From NCBI GenBank assembly GCA_907165065.1, contig OU015523.1:19371834-19435833 (forward strand): 64,000 nucleotides of DNA, read 5' to 3'. Position 1 is the stretch's first letter. Every line of letters starts with the position of its first letter. Below are positions 35,408-48,600 of this stretch, one piece after another. Under the pieces are notes generated by a model. The model had not been told where the DNA came from and searched no databases. It worked only from the letters and a program-made list of their open reading frames with translations. This DNA is from Caprimulgus europaeus (lineage: Eukaryota > Chordata > Aves > Caprimulgiformes > Caprimulgidae). The position numbers and the translations under genes are program-made.

Positions 35408-38400
35408 ATGGCGGTGGCCTGGGAGTTTCACCTGCCCCTCGTCCCCGCCGACCTGCTGCGGAATGGCGGCTCGGGGGGCTACGTGGTGCAGGAGGTGCTG
35501 GCCGCCTACGAGCTGCCCAGCGCCCTCACAGGTAAAGCCTCCCCCCCCCACACCCCGGCCTGGCCCGCTCCCGCCGCCAGCTCACGGCCCTGACCGCGCC
35601 CTCCCCATCCCCCCGCCCCGGCCCCTCTCCGTGTTTCCCCGCAGCTTTCCGGACCGCCTTCCGGGCACGGGGCGCGCTGGCAGTGCTGCAGCACTTCGAC
35701 CCCCTCTACAGCCTGCTCCAGTGAGTACCGAGCAGCGAGCGCGGGGCCGGGGGCACCGGGAGCGCGGCGGGGGGAGGAGGGTTGCGGGGAGGCCGGTGTG
35801 CCCGGGTGCTCACGCCCCTTCCCGGTGGCAGTAACTCGCTGCTCTCATGCACTGTGCTTGCCCTGCAGCCACTTCCAAGCTGTGGGGACTGATGTCAAGG
35901 AGGATGCCCTGGAGCTGATGATGCACGGTGGGTACCCGCTGTTTCCAGCTGGGGCAGGGGTAACAGAGAGGTTGCTCTCCCTCGGCAGCTCAATGATGAT
36001 ATAAAGGCTAATGTGACTTGACCAGCTGGGTTGCACCCTCAGCCTATTCCAGTAATACGGGCCTGTAATCTTGGTGGGCAATGCAGAGCTGTGCGTGTTC
36101 GCTGTAAGGGCAGGCCGACAGAAAATCCCCTTCCCTCTGTCCCTGGAGAATACATCCCTGGGATGCATCAGCTCGCAGTGAGTGTTTCTGTGAGCTGAGA
36201 GGGGGCTGTGGGGATAGGATAGCACAGTGTTTCTAAGGTTTAGGTTGTGGGGGGAAAGCCCATCTTACAGCTGGTGAGATGTGAGCACACATCTTTGGTA
36301 ATCTGATGACTGCTCTAAGTCTCCAAAACAAAGGATGGCTGAGGGGCCTGGCAAGGAGTGCTCATGACTTTTTGCCTCTCTTCAGTGGTGTCCCATCATT
36401 CCAATGAACTTCCTGCCATCTTGGGTGATTCTGGGCTGAGCCACACAGACCGTGCTGCTCACCTCAATGCTCTCAAGATGAACTGCTATTTGCTGACTGG
36501 CCTGGTGGATGCCTTTGAAATGGAAACCTACAAGAATGGTTTGATAGAGGTGGATCCTGGTGGGAAGGTAGGTGAGGGGACTAAGGGGGGAAACCAAGAT
36601 GATAAAAGTAGAACACGTGTTAGTTTGCTGAACTCTGTGGTGTCTATCAGATGTTATAGCTGGATTTATTTAAACGTGATGCCAGCAAGAGCAGTGCATA
36701 ATGTGGAGTACTGGGATTTCTGTGTGTGTGAGTCAACACAGGCAGGATGCAGGAACAACCACAAAAATCATGGATAAAATGTGAAAAGCAAATTTATTCT
36801 CATAGCCTTGTGAACAGAGGGATCTCCAAAACAGCACCTGGGGCAGAGGCATGTAAGCGGGAACGTGGGCACTGCGGAGCTCGGTCCTTGCTAGAGAGTG
36901 AGAGATTCCAAACCTGCTGCTTTCACATGTATTTTTTTTGCAGGCAGGAGTTTTCCTCTGTGCTTTGATCTTTCTCACAGCAGGGCAGGAATCCCAGGCA
37001 TGTTCAGGGTGCCCCTGAGTCTGTCCCAGGCCTATGTTATCTAAATGCAGATGTTCTACTTGTCAAGCACATAAGACTAAACAATGATTAGCAGTGTGTT
37101 GTGTGTGGTTTTTGACACCACAGCAGAAGTCACTTGAGCATATTTACAGTCCTCCTCTCCAATCTTCCATTATATTCCCACACTGTGAAACTGTACGTGG
37201 AAAACAGTTAAAGGGACAAAATGTGTGTAAATATCAGCTCAGATGCTCAGGCATCTCTGTTTCGCTCTTCAGTGTCTGGCTGTTACTTAGCTTGCCAATA
37301 ACTTCTCAAGAGTTCCTTTCTGTAGTAAAAGATGACAGCAGCTGCCATCTGATGTAGAGATAAAAGCTTCTCGTACATCTCGCTGTGTGTCTCTTAATGC
37401 TGTAGAATTTAAGTCGTTTTCTGGGGGAAGCAGGATGGTGATGGTGTCTTTTCTACTGTCCAGCTGCTGATGTATTGCATCACATTATGTCCTTTCTAGA
37501 ACAAGAAGAACCGTACCAAGGGCTCTGAATCCTTTTGGGAAAAGGAGAGGGAGCCACTCTTACAGCTGCTTACGCAGCTGCTGCAGCTGGATCTTCGTCA
37601 GCTTTGGGGTGGTTTAGTGGTGGAAGAAGAGTTTGTCAGGTATGGGCTGGAATGGATGTAGAGGTGGGATTTCTGGAAAGGAGGGTTAAATGTTAAATCT
37701 GTCAGTGAGGTGGTATTACCGCCCTTAGCAGGGTGTAGATCACTGGGAAACTGAAGAAACTGTCTTGGGGCAAAAGCGATGTGTTTAGGAACCTTTTCCT
37801 TTCCTCATGTAGGCCTTTCAAATTCAGGTGGTGTTTACTCAGTTTTTTGAGGATACTGGAGAATCTCTGGTGTGAGAGAAAGCCCATATCCTGGGCTGCA
37901 TCTAGAGAAGCATGGCCAGCAGGTCAAGGGAGGTGATTCTTTCCTTCTACTCCACTCTGGTGAGACCCCACCTGCAGTGCTGTGTCCAGTTCTGGGGCTT
38001 CCAACATAAGAAGGACATGGACCTACTGGAGCAAGTCCAGAGCAGGCCACAAGGATGATCCGAGGGCTGGAGCACCTCTCCTATGAGGACAGGCTGAGAG
38101 AGTTGGGGCTGTTCAGCCTGGAGAAGAGAAGGCTTCAGGGAGACCTTCTAGTGGCCTTCCAGTACCTGAAGGGGCTCCAGGAAGGCTGGGGAGGGACTGT
38201 TGACAAGTGCAGGGAGTGACAGAACAAGGGGTGATGGCTTTAAGCTGGAAGAGGGGAGATTTAGATGTGATATGAGGAAAAAATTCTTTCCTGTGAGGGT
38301 GGTGAGACACTGGCACAGGTTGCCCAGAGAAGCTGTGGCTGCCCCCTCCCTGGAAGTGTTCAAGGCCAGGTTGGATGAGGCTTTGAGCAACCTGGTCTAG

Positions 38401-41400
38401 TGGAAGGTGTCCCTGCTGCTGGCAGGGGGGTTGGAAATAGATGAGCTTTAAAGTCCCTTCCAACCTAAACCAGTCTGTGATTCTATGAAACGTTTGCCTA
38501 GTGCAGTGTGCTAGAAGGGTGTTGGTGCAAGTTGTCATAGTGAGGTTCACTGTCTCTCTTCTGTGGCTTTAGCTTAATGACAGGAAGTGGCTACCGTATC
38601 CTGGAGAATCCAAGTATCGGTCTTCAGAAGTACCGGGCTACACGGGAGGCTGTGACATGTCTGCTTGCTACAGCTCTGATTCACTATGGTCACATGTTCA
38701 GTGAGTCCCTGCTCTTCTTCCTTCTTCCTGAAGTCATTCCTAGTTGCATTCCCTGACCTCTTTCTTCTTCCTCACGTGTGAAAGATGCCACTCTGAAGAT
38801 AACGCAGATGCTGCAGCACTTTGAACACGTAGCCTCAGTGTTTGCTCAAGCTGTGAGCCTCTGGGCTACAGAGCATGGTCTGAAAAGCCTGGTGGGCGAA
38901 TTGCTAAGGTGAGAAAAATACCTCGAGCTTGTCCTTCTCTCCCTAGCAACTTGAGGCACACTATTCCTCGTTTCATCTTTCTGTGCAGGGAAATCGGACA
39001 GAAATGCCCGCAGGATTTGGCTCGTGATGCTTCTGGATTCAGGGGTTATGCTACCTTTGTAACTGAACTGGCTGAGCAGATTCCAGCTCTGGTGCTATCC
39101 AACATGAGCGTTCTCCTGCCTTATTTGGATGGAGAGGTACATTTCCACAATATTACTTGTCCAGAGAAGTGAAGTGGTGGAGATGCTGCGGTCCAGTGTT
39201 TCTGTCTGAAAACAGAACCTCTCTTACAGAGGTCAAGTAGCCAAAACCTGACCTTTGGAATAGGTTCTGCCCTTACCTAAATGATACAAAGGAAACATGA
39301 CATCTGCTGTCTGGTTGTCACTCAAAACATGACATCTGCTGTCTGGTTGTCACTCAAAACATGACATCTGCTGTCTGGTTGTCACTCCCAGCTATCAGAG
39401 AACAGGAAACCGCTTACTGATCTGAGATCCCAGCTGTTAGCCCTTGTTCTTCAGCACTTAATGAGTTTGTCACTCTGTTACCTATTCTTAAACTGCCCTT
39501 AAAAGCTGTAAGTGTTTCCCATATCAGTTCTTGGCTTCTGTGGACCTAGCTGGGTAGCAGGTTTGGATTACTCTGTCTTGCAGGAACAGCCATGCTCACC
39601 CAAGGTTGATACAAAGTCCATAATGGAGCAATTCACTTAAGGCTGGAGCCTGGGACTTGGATCGCCCAGAGTTTGGGCCATCCTTCCCCCTGGCATATGA
39701 AGTCATGTCTTTTTGTCTGTTTCTGGTTCACAACTCTTGTTTTTGCAGAACTATATGATGCGAAACGCCGTTTTGGCGGCTATGGCAGAAGTGCTGGTGC
39801 AGGTGCTGAACGGGGACCAGCTGGAGGAAGCTGCCCGTGGTACCCGGGACAAGTTCCTGAATATGCTGCAGGCGCACGTCTGCGACATCCACAGCTTTGT
39901 GCGCAGCCGCGTGCTGCAGCTGTTCACTCGAGTTGTTCAGTGCAAGGTGAGTCTGTGCCAGGGACACAGCGTTGCTGCGGTTGTCCCTTCCTCTGTTGTG
40001 TTTTCTAAGGGAGTTTCTGTCACCCTGCTCTTTGTTTGCAGAGACTGAAGTTTAACCAAGAAACCTATTGTCCCTGTGTAGTGTGGTGTCTGCAATTCCT
40101 TTTTCCCAAGAGACCAAAGATCCTAGGGACAAGGGAACTGGGGAACAGAACTTAAATGCTGCTCTTTATTACTGGGATGGACTAGAAGGAAGAGCATAGT
40201 GTGCAACCTCTCTTTGAACACTGGTATGGGAAAACATCGCTCTCACTGGATCTACTAAGACTGGACTCAACAGGACCCTGAATAACCTAATCTAAGTCCT
40301 TGCTTTCAACAGAGGTTGGACCAGATGATGTCTTCAGACCTCGACTTTTCTATAATCTGTAATCTGTGCCTTTTAGGACATTAATATGTCTGCAGTAAAA
40401 TAACTTCTCATGAGTCTCTGGACCTTCTTGATAACTCTGTGTATCGTCTCGTTGTGTGCTAGGCCCTGCCTTTGACTCACTTTCAGTCTGTGGTATCGCT
40501 GGCTGTTGGGCGTCTCAAAGACAAGTCTGTGGTAGTAGTTAAAAATGCGATCCAGCTCCTGGCTGCGTTTTTGTCCAACAGTCCCTTCTTCTGCAAGGTA
40601 ATTCCAACTAGTCTGGTGGATATGTTAGATGTCTGTTTGCAGGCTAACACCTGCAGTGTGCCATAGCCAAGGCAGCAGCCTTTCTGTGTCTTGTGGGAGG
40701 GACAACATAGTTTCTGACTCTGCAGGTGGGAGCTTTCTGTTTTTCCCAGATTCAGATCTTGCTTTCTCTGGCTCTTCCCTCGCTTGGTGCCATTGGTAGG
40801 TATACTGAAGGCCAGGGCAATGTGTTTGACTGTGGAAAAACCTGCAGCAGTTTGATTTGAAGCCACTGTGGGGTTTCTTTCCTTAGGATCAGAATTAGTC
40901 TTTTAGAAGATTCTGCACAGAGCTGCAGCTCCTTGTGTTTAGCTGTGCTTTCCCCTGAGCTTCTGAACCTCAGACTGGCAATTTACAGCAGTTCCCATTC
41001 TAGGATGATGGCCAGAGTCTACTATTCCAGTTCCTTAAACAGGGTTATCTGAGGGAATTGACGAGTTAAAGCAGGGAGTGGAAGGGAAAAGAGAATTCTA
41101 GCCTTTCAGAAAAAGGAAGGTAAGTAACATATTCTTCTTCTCTTCCTGGCATCTTCAGTTAAGCTGTGCTGACTTGGCTGAGCCACTGAAGAAAGAGGTG
41201 CAGAAGCTGCAGGAAATGAGGGACAGTGTCAGATCAACAGCAGGTAATTTCCCTTCTTCCTCTTTCCCCTTCCCAGGGAATACCTGGGCTTATTTTTCCT
41301 TATCTTAAATTTGCTCCCAGGTTGTGGTGGCTAGTGTCTCACGTCTTACCTGTGTGAGACAGTGAGGCGAGATAGCTAGGATTAAACTCACAACAGTTTT

Positions 41401-44400
41401 TCATACAGTGGTGTTATAAAAGGACCATGTGAGTGTCCATATCTAGAGCAACAGTCCGTTTAGCTAAATATCCCGTGTTCAGGGTAAGAACTGAAAATAC
41501 CTATGCACACCCTCCCAGATTTCCATTTTCAACCATTCGGGGATTGCTTGAGAGATAATTTTGGTCAGATATTAATTTAAACTTGATTAGCCTTGGACTT
41601 GGTGCTGCCAGCAAAACAATAAATAGCAAACAATGGTTCTCTCTTACCTGTCATTTTTTTTACCCTCACTGGTTTGTTGGGGGGTTTTTTATGCCAAAGA
41701 GTTTTGTCTGTTTTTACTGTGGTCTGGGTGGGATCAGCGGTGGGAATAGTGCCTGTCTGTGGGAGGAATAGACACTATTCTAGGAAGAAAGCCCCATTTA
41801 GGGTGTCATTTGAGTCTCTCTATTCTTCATTTCCTCTGTGGTTTTTGTTTTGTTTTGTTTTTGTAGCTCCAGCGATTACCCCAGAGGAAGAGTGGGAAGC
41901 GATGCTGCCAGAAGTTAGGGATGCCACACAGCAGCTCTTTCAGCCACTGCAGGAAGGGGAAGAGGAGGTGCTGGAAGTTGAGGAAACAGCGGAGAGTACC
42001 TCGGAGCAAATCACTGAGCTGCTGAGGAAGCTGAATTACAAGTAAGAAGGCTCTGTAGTTTGAGAGTGTTTATCCCAAGGGAAGTCTTGCTCCCTAGTTC
42101 TCCGGTCGAGAATGGTTTGAGCTCCAGGGTAGAGGGATGATTTCCAGTAACATTAGTCTGTAGGAAGAGATTGACAGGGGCACCCACCACAAGGTGCTGG
42201 CAGGAGCTGTTTTCCTAGGTGTTCAGGGCAAAGTTGGATGGTTTCTCTTCTGTTCTGCTCTCATGGGTTGCTGATGTTCTTCTTGGGCAATGTTGTTGTG
42301 CAGGAGCGCAGCCCGCCTTACGCAGAAGGCCCTGTGTCATTTCCAGGGGAAGGAGCCCTTCAGTGGCCCTGTGGAAGAAAACGAGGAGGCAACGATCCTG
42401 GGTGTTCTAAAGAGACTTTACACAGGTAACTGTTTCAGATCACTTTGTCTCTTCCCTAAGTCCAAGCTGATGTGAGAGCTAGACCAAGGCCCTCTGGAAT
42501 GCCCTGGCCCTCCTTCTGACCCGTAAGGCTCAGTCTGTATGTACTTGACAGCTCATAGAGCTGCACCATCTCTGGATCATTTGCCCATCTAGTGGCCTAA
42601 CATTTTTGCTGGATCACAGTAGTTGGAATAGCTCCGTGTTGCCACTAGAGGTGCATTTCTGATGCTTTAACTCATCTGACATCTGCTGAGGAGAGTGAAG
42701 CCAGTGTTCTTCACTCACACCCTCCTGTCCTGTCTGAATCTGTCAGGAGTTCTGCTTCCTGAACAGCTGGCGGCACATACTGCTTACTTGTAGCAGCCTT
42801 GACCAAGTATTCGATTCAAGCAAAGTCTTGCTTATCTGGGGCTCAAGCCTCTGAGCATATTTTTAAGGCTTCACATGCTTTATCTCTGGTGTTTGTTTCA
42901 GAATAAGGTTTCCTGGCCAATCCTCTTGAGCTCATTTCTATCAAAAGGCTACCGTCTAAATAATTTAATCTTCTTAACCCTGTCAACTCCCCAGGATTGC
43001 ACAAACTTTGCTGGAGAGTAGGTGTGTTTGCCTTCTTCCTACTCTGCCCTGATTACCTTTTAAGACCTCATCCATCTTTGGAGAGCTGTCAAGTTCAGAT
43101 TAACCCCTTCAGCATTTTAATGGAGTTTACCCTAACTGGACTCTGCCATTCTCTACCCCTGTATTAAGTTGTCATTTTTGTGGTGCATCATATTGTAGTA
43201 CTGGAACTTGCTCTACAACATGTTGAGATTTTCTCTTTGTAGCCAAGTCTGATAGCAGAATTTGGATTTTTGTGGAAGTCTGGCTTTTGCAAAGTGTCAC
43301 TATGGGGTGGAGAGAGAAGGGTTGAAATCCCCTGAACTGTGTCTGTTTCTCTTGTACCTTCGATACTGCTCACAGACAAGTGTTTGTGCTGTGCAGATTC
43401 ATGCCCAGGTGAGAACAGTGAGAATCCTCCACATGGCAACAAGACTGGAGACGTTGTACCAGAACAGCAGCCTCAAACAGAGCTGGTCAAACAGGAGATG
43501 CTGGTGCAGTACCTGCAGGATGCTTACAACTTCTCATTGAAAATCATAGAAGCCCTGAGCCTGGTCAGCAAGCTGATGTATGAAAACTGTGTCTCAGGTG
43601 TGTGAAAAAGCCATGGGGCCCTATGTCCCCCATTCAGGGTTTCCAGATCTTTTTCCTTGCTGAAGAGGAGATGTGGGAGTGGTGGAACTCCAGAGGAAGG
43701 GGGAAAAGTTGGAGGAGCTGTTCTTCACTGATCAGATGTCACAGGCACTTCCAGGATATTGGAACAGCAAGCACCATCTAAATGGGTGTCATGAAGATGT
43801 TGTGTTAGGGCATGAATGGGCTTTTTAGGAATCCAATTTTTAAACATCAAGGTTGAAAATATTTTTAAAAGTCAGGTGACCAAAATTACTTAATTTACAG
43901 ACACTCCCCCCGTCCTGTGGGAGGGGATAGACATTCATCTCAGACAAGGTTCTCCCAGAGTAAGCATGGCCAGTGAAGCTGGGTTCTGTTACCTGCTCAG
44001 TGCTCTGATGCAGCTTCAGGTGTTACATTGGCCACAAGAGGGGAACCGAGCAGCTTCTCTCGTCTGCCCTGCTCTTCCCTAAGCTTTATTCTTTAGCTAA
44101 AAGTGATCCTGATCTGTGGCCTGGTCCTCTTCACTGCTGTAGTGAAAGGTGGTGATGAGTAGGCCTTTGAGTTAATTCAGCTGTTCATATTTAATGTTAT
44201 AATTACTGTAACCAGTGAGACTTTTTTTAAGTGCTTATCTTGAATTAGCTCCTTCCTCTCCCATCCTCCCCGGCACATCCACTTGCCACCCACTTGCATA
44301 GTTCTGGGCTGCAGATGGGTCTGGGCACTACAGCACCCTGGCTTCAGGCAAACACTTCTGAGGCTTCAGCTGTATTGAGAACTCCTGCATTACCCATAAT

Positions 44401-45651
44401 AAGCTTCCCCATAAGTGGGCTTCCCCAGCAAGGTTTGGATGTCGTGAGCTGCCTGTGCACACAAAAATGAACTCCTGAGTTCAGTGTCTTTACACATCAT
44501 TTGAAGTTCAAAGCTGAGAGGGTGCTTCTCACCTGTTACTTAAGCACCCAGGTTTTGGTTTAATTTTTTGATGGCTATGCAGATTGTACTAACTCTGCAC
44601 CTCCCTGTTTCCCTATGCTGTAGTGTAAGGAAGGCAAGTTGGATGTCTGGACAGCTGAGACGTTTTGAGGCATTGTCTCCATTTGGAGACAGTAGGGTGC
44701 TGGGTGAGAGGGTGCTGGTAAGGAATGTGTGTGCTCAGATTTAGGATTTTTAATTCAAGATTTAAAATTTAAATATTTATTATTTTCTGTTGCAAATACA
44801 AATCTTCTGCTGTGACTGGGGGCAGGGGAAGCACACCAGCTTGTCTGGTAGGGGATCTTTTTTCAGATTTATAAGTTGGGGCTTATACTAGTATAAGCTC
44901 CTACTTAACCAGAGGTCAGACTCTGTGAACTGTTCATTGTACAGTCCCTCTAATCGTTGCTGTGGCTCTCTTGTGAATGCTCTCCAACTTAATGTTTTTT
45001 CTTGTCTTACAAGCAGAAGACTGGGCAGTATATTTCAGGAGTAGTCAAGCTGGAATCAAATACATTATGCCTTACCCCTTTATAAATCAATTATCTTAGT
45101 GCCTCTGGTTTCAGCATCACACTGGGACTTATATTCAGCTGCTCTTGCCTGCTGCGTGCAGGGCTTGCTGTGAGAGCAGTACACCTGTGAATTTGTTTTA
45201 ATGCCTCTCTAATGAGAATAAGGAGAGAATTGCACTCATTTAACTGTTCTTTTCTCTGCAGTGGTGCAGGAGGCCATTGAGTTCTTTGTGACAGCCTCGC
45301 AGTTTGGTGTGTCCCAGGCAATTCTTGGAGTCCGAAGGATGCTCGCCCTCATATGGTCAAAGGAGCCTGGTATTAAGGAGGCTGTGCTGAGCGCCTACAG
45401 ACGGCTCTATCTGAGCCCCAGCGGGGATTCGGAGAGGTATGGGTCTTCCTAATCAGAAGTTGGGGTTTTTTCCTATTTTTTTTTCCCCTCCCATTTCTTG
45501 TTTTGGGGAGATGTTGGGAATGGGGTATGGACAGGAAGAGAAATCAATGTTGCCATACTTTGTACTGAGCTGAAACATAAGGTTTGTGTCCACTAGTAAG
45601 GATGCTTTCTCTTTGAGCAGTTACCCACACCTGTGAAGTTCCAAGGTGGTT

Positions 45652-45686
<35 letters not shown>

Positions 45687-48600
45687 GAGTATCCTGGTCA
45701 TCCTGTGGGACCTACCACTGCTCTTAATTTATCATAGTGTTCGGGTGTAGGAAATTCATGCAGCAAAACTCCATGTAAGACTTTTTAAGGAAGGAGAAGT
45801 TGAGAATTATTTTAAGTAAAACTGGTATCAGGCACTCACCTTAAACTTTCTCATACATTTCATTCTCGTCCAAAGCACTGCACTAAGATATGCCCAAACG
45901 ATCTGGGTAGGGATTCTATGTGGTAGGGAATGAGGGGTGTCAGGAGTGTCCATCATGTCAATGGGGTTCTTGATTTGCAACTATGAAGTAATTTTTGGGA
46001 TGGCTATTTCAGCCCCTTTGGGAGTCAACTGTTTTTACAGAGTCATTGCATGTCTGAGAGACTTGTGTGCTTCACTTTCTGTGGCCAGAGTTGTTGCCCA
46101 ATGTCTGTTCCCTCAGTTTGGATTTCTTATGGCTGCAGTTGCTCATCCTGTTGGGACAGTGAGGGATGGAATACAGTGTGGTCTAAAGCTGGGGCTATCT
46201 TTCTGTTGCCAGAGCCCAGGATTTTGCTGACGAGTCATGTAGGCTGTGCCCTTATCCGAGTGTAGGCATTCTGCTGCTGGTGGAAGCAACACATTCCTCG
46301 GTGTTTAATGGTTTTCTTACTGTCAGTGTGTCCTTGATTTTTCAATGTACTCCACTTCTTTATCTCTCACACTATACAAGATGAGTTGTTATTATTGTTT
46401 GGGTGCTTTCACGCATGTTTCTATTCGTATCTCATTCAGACTGATCTTAAATCTTTTTGTAACAAACTTCTACCTGTGGCAGATAAGAGGATGCTAATGG
46501 GATCTTTGTTGCTGATCCTTATTGAGGATTTGGAGGTAGGAGCTGGGTACCACTTGCATGCTTGTGTCTTCCACGCTAGAGAGGAGCTGTGTCTCCTCTC
46601 TGCTGTGGCATTTGCTCTTTTTTCTTAGCACTTGCCCACATGCAAATCCTATTGGATACACATTCACCAAGATATGTGTGATCCTTGGTGAGATGCACCA
46701 TACCTCACTCTCTTTTTGTATCATCAGGGCAATAAAAAAAACACCCACTGCTGCTTATTTCTTCTTGATAGGGTTGCCTGGAAACAACTCTCCTGCATTT
46801 TGAGCTCTGGCCTTGTTTGTTCATCAAGAGATTTTCAGTTTCTTATGCTCTAGAGAATATTACCTTGACTTGTGGTTGAGAGCAAACTGGGAAGTGGCTG
46901 GTAAGCGCCTCCAGTTGAGTCTCTGAGCACAGGGAGGGCCAGCAGTGCACAAGGCAGTGGGCTCTTGAGCCCTTGTCATGCCTATTGGCACTTGAGCTGG
47001 GTGACTTGGAGAACTCCAGCTTGTGGAGGGTGAAGTTCTGTCCCCAGGGATTAACTCTGTTATCTAACAGATATTCTCAGTTCTCTGAATAGGAGATTAA
47101 CTGTAACACTTGCTTTTTCTTAATCTTTTTTGTTGTTGTTGTTGTTTATCATTCTATTTTATTTTTCCCCCTTCAAAGGGCCAAGGCCCAGGACCTGGTG
47201 AATTCTCTCTTTCTCATCATGGTGGATGCATCACTAGCAACCATACAGTGCTTAGAAGAAATAGTGAGTACTTGCCTTGCCTGGATTGTATTTGTGATCT
47301 TGGATGTCTGTTATATTAAAATGGTAGCCATTGCAGTTAATGTCTTTTGAAGTCCATCCTCCTCTGCCTCTCCCTGCTTGCTTTATTGCATTTCTTTTCC
47401 AGGTTTCAGAGTTTGTGCAGAAAGATGAAATAAGGCCTGCTGTTATCCAGCTGCTTTGGGAGCGATTCACAGAAAAATCTCAGTGCTCGTCACTAGAGCG
47501 GCGTGCTGCTGTGATGCTGCTGGGCATGATGGCACGGTGAGTCTAGGGCCCTCTCTGATCCTGTGAGTGGGAGGATGGACGAGGAGTTGATTTTTATCGA
47601 AGAGCTGTGGGTGCTGCATCAGCTGACCCTTTGTTCTGCAGTTTCCAAATTAGTAACCAGGTCATGGAGTAGCGGAGCTTGGAATTCAGCGTAGTTGTGC
47701 TGGATCCCACCAGCACGGTCTCTAAACGAGTGTGACAGCATTCCTTCCTTTGTGCACTGAATGTCTGTCCCTTCTCAGAGTTTACTGTGTCGCAGCTCTG
47801 CAGCTTGTTTGGATGGGAACAGTGAGAAGCTGCTGAGTAAAGATGTCTGGAGCCTTTAGCATGGAGAAAAATGTATCTGCTTCCCTTTCTGGGGGCAAAA
47901 AGAGTGTAATTGCACTGTAAGGTTTTTGTTTCCTCAGTTTTCCAGCCCATAACTCTTTGGCATTTAGTTTACCTGCTGATTTCTTCTTGCTCTTCCTACT
48001 TCAGTCCTTCATCAGTCAAAAATGAGCCTGCATAAGGATCATCTTAAAGCTCTTGGCTCTAGAGTTGGAGCGGTTTCTGGAGCTTACTGCCAGTTCTGCC
48101 ATTTGAGTATTAGATATTCCTTCCAAGGTGTTTCTACCACCCCATCCCACGGGCTTGCAGTAGAATTGTAGACATCTTGAAATTAATATCCTTTTCCAAA
48201 GTCATGGGATTTAAAGAAAACTGACAGTTTCCAAGGGATCCCATGAGGTCCTGTGTTGAGTCCATGAGCATGCATGTATGAAATCAGAACAGAGAGCAAC
48301 TGTGTGTGGCTGCAAGCCAAAAGAGCGAAACCACCACAATCACCTTCTTCACAAATCTACTAAAGGGGGTGATTTTGCTTTTGTCCTATAGGTGCCCTTT
48401 TTAGATTCTCTTTTTGAGTACATTAGATTCTGTTCTTGCCTTCTTCAGCCTGTTCATTATATATTCTTCAGAGCAGGCCTGAATAATTCTAACTTTCAGA
48501 GGCAGAAAGGGAGGGGGGTGTGTGGGTGCTGGTTTTTTTGGGGGGGTTGTTGTTTTGTTTCCCGCAGTAGGGGAGGAAGCATCACACATCACCAATCCTG

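Noticed and set aside
37322-37360. GTAGTAAAAGATGACA in intron 4 as a U5 guide
   Set aside because: The ACA is only 10 nt from the arm, there is no pocket hairpin and no C/D boxes.
45652-45686. CRISPR-like array
   Set aside because: It is a simple tetranucleotide microsatellite in an animal intron. No spacers are present anywhere in the tandem repeats of this window.
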